From positions 1,805,383 through 1,869,382 of the forward strand of contig JAGGNK010008892.1 in the NCBI GenBank assembly GCA_017590115.1: a DNA stretch of 64,000 nt, written 5' to 3'. Source of the DNA: Montifringilla adamsi (Eukaryota > Chordata > Aves > Passeriformes > Passeridae). Every line of letters begins with the position of its first letter. Position 1 is the stretch's first letter. The translations under genes were made by a program, and so were the position numbers. This document shows, in pieces, positions 62,001 through 64,000 of this stretch. The notes below the pieces were generated by a model that worked only from the letters and a program-made list of their open reading frames with translations, ran no database searches and had not been told where the DNA came from.

Positions 62001-62010
62001 GGAGACTTGA
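25963..62010 (+). CDS. MIA2: MIA2 / cTAGE5 (TALI), complete locus
   Basis: The locus makes two products at ER exit sites. The long form (TALI) has a luminal SH3-like domain, transmembrane segment, coiled coils and a Sec23-binding proline-rich tail. The short cTAGE5 form lacks the luminal part and partners with TANGO1 in export of bulky cargo. Long-form-only exons: 25963-26077, 27568-27701, 28969-29055, 29374-30520, 33687-33902, 34052-34152. cTAGE5 first exon: 35813-35929. Shared exons: 36938-37069, 39538-39559, 39677-39765, 40144-40215, 40895-41005, 41340-41411, 41827-41931, 45466-45588, 46111-46234, 47082-47128, 47313-47403, 48619-48757, 50367-50468, 52062-52122, 52439-52474, 53402-53469, 54150-54232, 54589-54720, 56237-56377, 57720-57851, 60365-60441, 60839-61073, 61862-62010. 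All borders are GT-AG and phases agree. cTAGE5 form: 2460 nt, 819 aa. Long form: about 1380 aa if exon 4 ends at 30520, close to human (about 1412). Confidence 0.93.
27568..29055 (+). CDS. MIA2: MIA2 exons 2-3: luminal SH3-like (MIA/MOTH) domain
   Basis: Exons 27568-27701 and 28969-29055 encode the MIA-family SH3-like fold. Landmarks are [40 protein letters not shown] and then [16 protein letters not shown]; exon 4 continues ETDFLCL. Four cysteines (CGD, PEC, PDC, FLC) sit where MIA proteins form two disulfides. In the related TANGO1 this domain binds cargo or a cargo adaptor such as Hsp47; for MIA2 the partner is less clear. Confidence 0.92.
29219..29242. repeat. 24-bp perfect palindrome in MIA2 intron 3
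   Basis: The core GATACAGATATATCTGTATC (29221-29240) is its own reverse complement and extends two bases on each side. A further direct copy of GATACAGA follows at 29243. It could extrude as a cruciform; no known site type is recognised. Confidence 0.85.
29374..30520 (+). CDS. MIA2: MIA2 exon 4: acidic luminal linker with W-motif repeats
   Basis: This long exon follows the SH3-like domain in frame ([20 protein letters not shown]) and is rich in Glu, Asp, Ser and Gln. It contains repeats of a hydrophobic motif: [24 protein letters not shown] and [16 protein letters not shown]. The same type of motif (GWFGGGFTSYLGFG) occurs in human MIA2. I place the 3' end at 30520 (CAG, donor GTTGGT) because that gives the phase-1 end needed by the next coding exon at 33687 and a full protein of normal size. 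The donor is weak and the frame stays open past it to a TGA at 30622, so the true end is uncertain. Confidence 0.7.
30521..33686 (+). pseudogene. Decayed coding-like extension of MIA2 exon 4
   Basis: After the proposed exon end, protein-like sequence continues but is interrupted. Frame 0 of exon 4 runs to TGA at 30622 and then on to TAA at 30943 ([20 protein letters not shown] and following). Another frame is open at 30954-31202 ([20 protein letters not shown] and following). The third frame is open at 31262-31378 ([20 protein letters not shown] and following). Frame 0 is again open up to 32853. The Glu/Lys/Ser/Gln-rich style matches exon 4. I read this as the eroded remainder of a once larger luminal exon, now intronic; the segment nearest 33687 looks like plain intron. 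Confidence 0.5.
33687..34152 (+). CDS. MIA2: MIA2 membrane-proximal luminal exons (33687-33902, 34052-34152)
   Basis: Exon 33687-33902 encodes [20 protein letters not shown] and on to [12 protein letters not shown]. Exon 34052-34152 encodes [20 protein letters not shown] and ends [10 protein letters not shown], phase 0. The latter aligns with the human segment SAFSPIVILTER just before the VVAALPEGM of the shared transmembrane exon. These exons are used only by the long form. Both have AG acceptors and GTAAG donors, and their phases join each other and exon 36938 correctly. Confidence 0.75.
35443..35469 (+). CDS. MIA2: Possible alternative cTAGE5 first exon (MEAASAARE)
   Basis: An ATG in fair Kozak context (GGGCATGG) opens nine codons, MEAASAARE, ending directly at a strong donor GTGAGC in phase 0. 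That is the phase of exon 36938, so splicing would give MEAASAARE joined to AVASLPEDM. This is suggested by sequence alone; no homologue of this exon is known to me. Confidence 0.35.
35813..35929 (+). CDS. MIA2: cTAGE5 first coding exon
   Basis: ATG at 35813 opens 39 codons, [20 protein letters not shown] then [19 protein letters not shown], to the donor GTGAGT at 35930 (phase 0). The end, [11 protein letters not shown] joined to AVASLPEDM, aligns with the human cTAGE5 N-terminus YLGLLLEELRR joined to VVAALPEGM. The Gly/Ala-rich start is longer than in human. Confidence 0.85.
36364..36668 (+). mobile_element. CR1 LINE, 5'-truncated 3' end
   Basis: The segment has the characteristic avian CR1 3' sequence: ACTTTTTACAAGGGCA, TTTAAACTAGGGAGG, GAGAAGCTGTGGATGCCCC, GAAGTGTTCAAGGGCAGG and GAAACTAGATGATCTTTT. 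It closes with the terminal octamer-like repeat ATTCTGTGATTCTGTGA. It is 5'-truncated, as nearly all CR1 copies are, and lies 270 bases upstream of the transmembrane exon. Confidence 0.92.
36938..37069 (+). CDS. MIA2: MIA2/cTAGE5 transmembrane exon
   Basis: This is the first exon shared by both forms: [20 protein letters not shown], then the transmembrane segment [18 protein letters not shown], then RSYQS. It anchors the protein in the ER membrane with the coiled coils in the cytosol. The donor GTAAG at 37070 abuts an LTR insertion. Confidence 0.95.
37075..37661 (+). mobile_element. Solo LTR, avian ERVL-type, next to a splice donor
   Basis: The element starts TGTTGTGGTCTGACCCCAG and ends near GAAAATTAACTCTATTCCAG and AAACCAGCGTA, the typical ends of avian ERVL-type LTRs. 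It is about 587 bp, with no internal retroviral genes. It is flanked by GTAAG (37070-37074) and GAAAG (37662-37666), which fits a 5-bp target-site duplication with one change. It has the same orientation as MIA2. The left copy of the duplication is the exon's splice donor. Confidence 0.8.
37662..39537 (+). other. MIA2: Remainder of MIA2 intron after the LTR
   Basis: About 1.9 kb with no further exon or element that I recognise, up to the acceptor of the 22-nt exon. Confidence 0.65.
39538..39559 (+). CDS. MIA2: MIA2 22-nt microexon (VRSRLYV)
   Basis: A 22-nt exon encodes VRSRLYV plus one base. It lies between the acceptor TTTTTTCCTAG and donor GTATGT. It joins the next exon as GREKQL, matching human [11 protein letters not shown]. 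It encodes the basic cytosolic flank of the transmembrane segment. The intron after it is only 117 nt. Confidence 0.92.
39677..47128 (+). CDS. MIA2: MIA2/cTAGE5 first coiled-coil block (9 exons)
   Basis: Exons 39677-39765, 40144-40215, 40895-41005, 41340-41411, 41827-41931, 45466-45588, 46111-46234 and 47082-47128 follow the microexon. They encode Leu/Glu/Lys-rich helical sequence: [84 protein letters not shown]. It aligns through with human cTAGE5. In cTAGE5 and TANGO1 the coiled coils drive their association and the recruitment of membrane carriers. The intron 41932-45465 is the largest here (3.5 kb). The acceptor at 47077-47081 is a tandem AAGCAG. Confidence 0.93.
41932..45465 (+). other. 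MIA2: Large MIA2 intron
   Basis: 3.5 kb between coiled-coil exons, AT-rich with several long T runs. I recognise no exon, RNA gene or mobile element. Confidence 0.65.
47313..54232 (+). CDS. MIA2: MIA2/cTAGE5 second coiled-coil block (7 exons)
   Basis: Exons 47313-47403, 48619-48757, 50367-50468, 52062-52122, 52439-52474, 53402-53469 and 54150-54232. Landmarks match human closely: [81 protein letters not shown] and [10 protein letters not shown]. Heptad-like Leu spacing continues through the block, which ends as the proline-rich part begins. The exon at 52439-52474 is only 36 nt. Confidence 0.94.
47404..48618 (+). other. MIA2: MIA2 intron
   Basis: 1.2-kb AT-rich intron; nothing recognised. 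Confidence 0.65.
48758..50366 (+). other. MIA2: MIA2 intron with TA and TG microsatellites
   Basis: 1.6-kb intron. It contains a short (TA)n run at about 49171-49186 and a (GT)n run at about 49391-49408. Nothing else is recognised. Confidence 0.7.
50469..52061 (+). other. MIA2: MIA2 intron with a GC-richer patch
   Basis: 1.6-kb intron. About 51255-51535 is noticeably richer in GC than its surroundings and open on the minus strand for 110 codons. I cannot identify it as an exon or known repeat. Confidence 0.6.
54589..62010 (+). CDS. MIA2: MIA2/cTAGE5 proline-rich, Sec23-binding region (6 exons)
   Basis: Exons 54589-54720, 56237-56377, 57720-57851, 60365-60441, 60839-61073 and 61862-62010 (stop TGA 62008-62010). 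Landmarks: [84 protein letters not shown], and the C-terminus [10 protein letters not shown], the same end as human (EPQQET). In the TANGO1/cTAGE5 family this region binds Sec23 of the COPII inner coat and holds up coat completion so carriers can grow. Confidence 0.95.
54721..56236 (+). other. MIA2: MIA2 intron
   Basis: 1.5-kb intron with no recognised feature. Confidence 0.6.
56378..57719 (+). other. MIA2: MIA2 intron
   Basis: 1.3-kb intron with no recognised feature. Confidence 0.6.
57852..60364 (+). other. MIA2: MIA2 intron
   Basis: 2.5-kb intron; no exon or recognisable element seen. Confidence 0.6.
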
Positions 62011-64000
62011 CAGTCATCTGGGGAATGTCCTGAACCAGTTTTGTGCTGTCCTACTGGCATTTTTTCCTTAAGTTAAGTAACCATTGTTACTTAGGTCTAT
62101 ACAAACTACTTCGCTCAAATTGAAGCTTAATAGGGAAAATTCTCAGGATAGTATTTTGTAAATAAAGAATTAAATACCTATGAAATATTGTGAATAAGTG
62201 ATTTCCACTGTACAATAGTCATTTTAAATTACGCATTTCTAACTTGAGTAGTCTCTTCAGAGGTGTATAAAATTAAATCATGTGACCCTTATTGTAAAAG
62301 TCCAGCTTCTTTGTGCTGGTTGAGCTGTACAGGGAGTCTCTCTGCATGCCAAAAGTGATGCTTGCTGCTTTCTGAATAGGATGTGAAAACAAATGGAAAC
62401 AGTTAATAAAAATCTACAGAAAATGAAAGCAATGTCACTGGTACCATGGTATAATAGATAGGTAAAGATGAATAACCATGATTCTCCACTTGAGTCCCCT
62501 CTGTTAGTGGCCTCATAGGTGATCTTTCTGCTCTCAAGCTCTACAGTGTGGCAGTTCTCCTGCCATGACACTGAGGGGGAAGAGGCAGCAGAAAAGCTGA
62601 GCAACTCTCCCATCCCTCTTCAAAAGCTGGAGTGGTGTTTATTGAAGACGTGTACAGGGGGTTTTTATGACCTGGGAGGAAGGAGTCATGGCTAGGATAT
62701 GCTCCAGCACAGCCCAGCCCTTGCCTTTGAAGACATATGTCTGCAGCAAACCAATAGGAGGGGTGTGTTTTTACTGCCTCAACATGAATTTGGTTTATTA
62801 GGCTTCATATTTTAACACCAGTATTAGGAAAATGCTGGGCAGGACAAAAGCAGAATTTAAAAGTACAAGAAGGAAGTGGCAAACTGCAGCATTAATAAGT
62901 TTTTGTCTATAAAAGGAGTTGGTGTGGTACCTTGTTCACCTCTTCAGGTTCCTGTGTGGTGCTTCCCTGGCAGGAGTGGCTGTTCCAGCAGGCACAGTGC
63001 ACCCACCTGCAGCCAGGGCGGGGCTCTGGACAGAGCCAAGCTCTGCTTTTACTGGTGACTGTACAATCTAAAGACTTCTGCTAGGAGCTGGTGGCTGTTC
63101 TGACAGTTTGGCTTCAACTTGAAAACCATGTAAGGACTCAGGTCAGTCATTTGGTGAGGGACCCTCTAAGATAAAGAAGCAAACTGGTTTTAGCAACCCC
63201 CAACTCAGCAGCAGATCAACCACCAGCCTCCATTCTGCATGTATGCACATATAACACAGTTTCAGGCTTTAATGTAAATGCAGCCACCACACCCCATAAT
63301 TAGAAGTTACCGAAAAAACCTCCAGCCCACTTTTTTTGTAATTGCTTAGGTCGAGTCTGCCAAGGGAGCATTTTCTCTTGTAGCTCAGTCTTCCTGCTCC
63401 TACCATTGTTTCCATGTTGGCTTGTTTCAGCTGTAGAACTCTTCTATGGCTCATTCCTACACTTGCTTTATCCTTTCTGCTTCTAGTTTAGTCCTCAAAG
63501 CATTAAGGTAAGCATTTGTACTCCAGTGATTCAATGACAGATTGTGACAAGAGACGTTTTAAAGCATCGTCCCTGTTAAATTAACCATGTAGTTTAACGT
63601 GGCTGTTGCATCAGCTTTAGCCAATTAGTTGATGGCTGTGGGTTTGCCTGAGAGACTTCACAAGGATTCTCAAAGGAATTACTGGGTTGTCATCAACCCT
63701 AGGAGCAACCAGAACTGCTAAATACAGCCTTGCCCCTGCACAGAGAACCAGGATATAGCACAGAAATCCTGGGCTGATAACACTGCCATAAACCTTTTTC
63801 ATTCCTTGCCAACTCACCTGGGAGGCTGCAAAAACTATTCATTATTGTAACTCTTTTCTGAGCAAACACAGTATTTTCTCCACGTGGGTTAAATATTTGT
63901 TCTAAGTTAACTCTGAAAATTCTTCCTCCACCAAAACAGTTCCACAATGCCCACAATGGTACCAAAAGCTACAGGCAAAAGGAAAGATAGCTGGACTAAG
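62011..64000 (+). other. MIA2: MIA2 3' UTR and downstream flank
   Basis: The 3' UTR probably ends shortly after AATAAA at 62161. The remaining 1.8 kb shows no exon or element that I recognise. In other vertebrates the next gene is FBXO33, not visible here. Confidence 0.6.
62161..62166 (+). promoter_or_regulatory. MIA2: MIA2 polyadenylation signal AATAAA
   Basis: A canonical AATAAA lies 151 bases after the stop codon, with T/G-containing sequence downstream. It is the first good signal in the 3' UTR. Confidence 0.7.

Noticed and set aside
1..64000. CRISPR arrays, operons, rRNA or tRNA genes
   Set aside because: The window is vertebrate nuclear DNA with spliced genes; no such structures were recognised. 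Small intronic snoRNAs cannot be excluded by eye.

Overview
This is a gene-dense stretch of a vertebrate nuclear chromosome, almost certainly from a bird. The bird call rests on a CR1 LINE 3' end with its terminal ATTCTGTGA repeat (36364-36668), an LTR of the avian ERVL-like type (37075-37661) and compact introns with canonical GT-AG borders. Gene order and orientation match the block GEMIN2 - TRAPPC6B - PNN - MIA2 known from other vertebrates. Exons were assembled by hand from splice sites, reading frame and remembered homologue sequence; no database search was run.

Layout. 1-1760: last three coding exons of GEMIN2 (+), the SMN-complex subunit. 3038-7854: complete TRAPPC6B (-), six coding exons and 158 codons, tail to tail with GEMIN2. 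7855-8865: a CpG-rich bidirectional promoter with seven ATTGG (inverted CCAAT) boxes, serving TRAPPC6B leftward and PNN rightward. 8866-17960: complete PNN (pinin), nine coding exons ending in a Ser/Arg-rich tail; exon 6 carries an apparent one-base insertion in an A run that breaks the frame. 17961-25962: PNN 3' UTR and intergenic DNA. 25963-62010: complete MIA2/cTAGE5 (+). It has two promoters. An upstream one with a near-perfect HNF-1 site drives the long secreted/luminal SH3 form (TALI). An internal CpG island at about 35.3-36.0 kb drives the cTAGE5 form (24 coding exons, 819 aa). 62011-64000: 3' UTR and flank.

Functional theme. GEMIN2 (snRNP assembly) and PNN (splicing and exon-junction-associated) act on RNA. 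TRAPPC6B (vesicle tethering) and MIA2/cTAGE5 (ER exit sites, bulky cargo export) act in early secretion. They share a neighbourhood, not a pathway.

Most interesting points: (1) the PNN exon 6 frameshift; (2) a roughly 2.3 kb region after MIA2 exon 4 that looks like decayed coding sequence in shifting frames, next to a repeated W-x-x-G-L-type luminal motif; (3) an LTR inserted five bases inside an intron of MIA2, directly beside the splice donor of the transmembrane exon; (4) the HNF-1 site upstream of the MIA2 signal-peptide exon; (5) a second possible cTAGE5 first exon. I saw no wholly new type of system.
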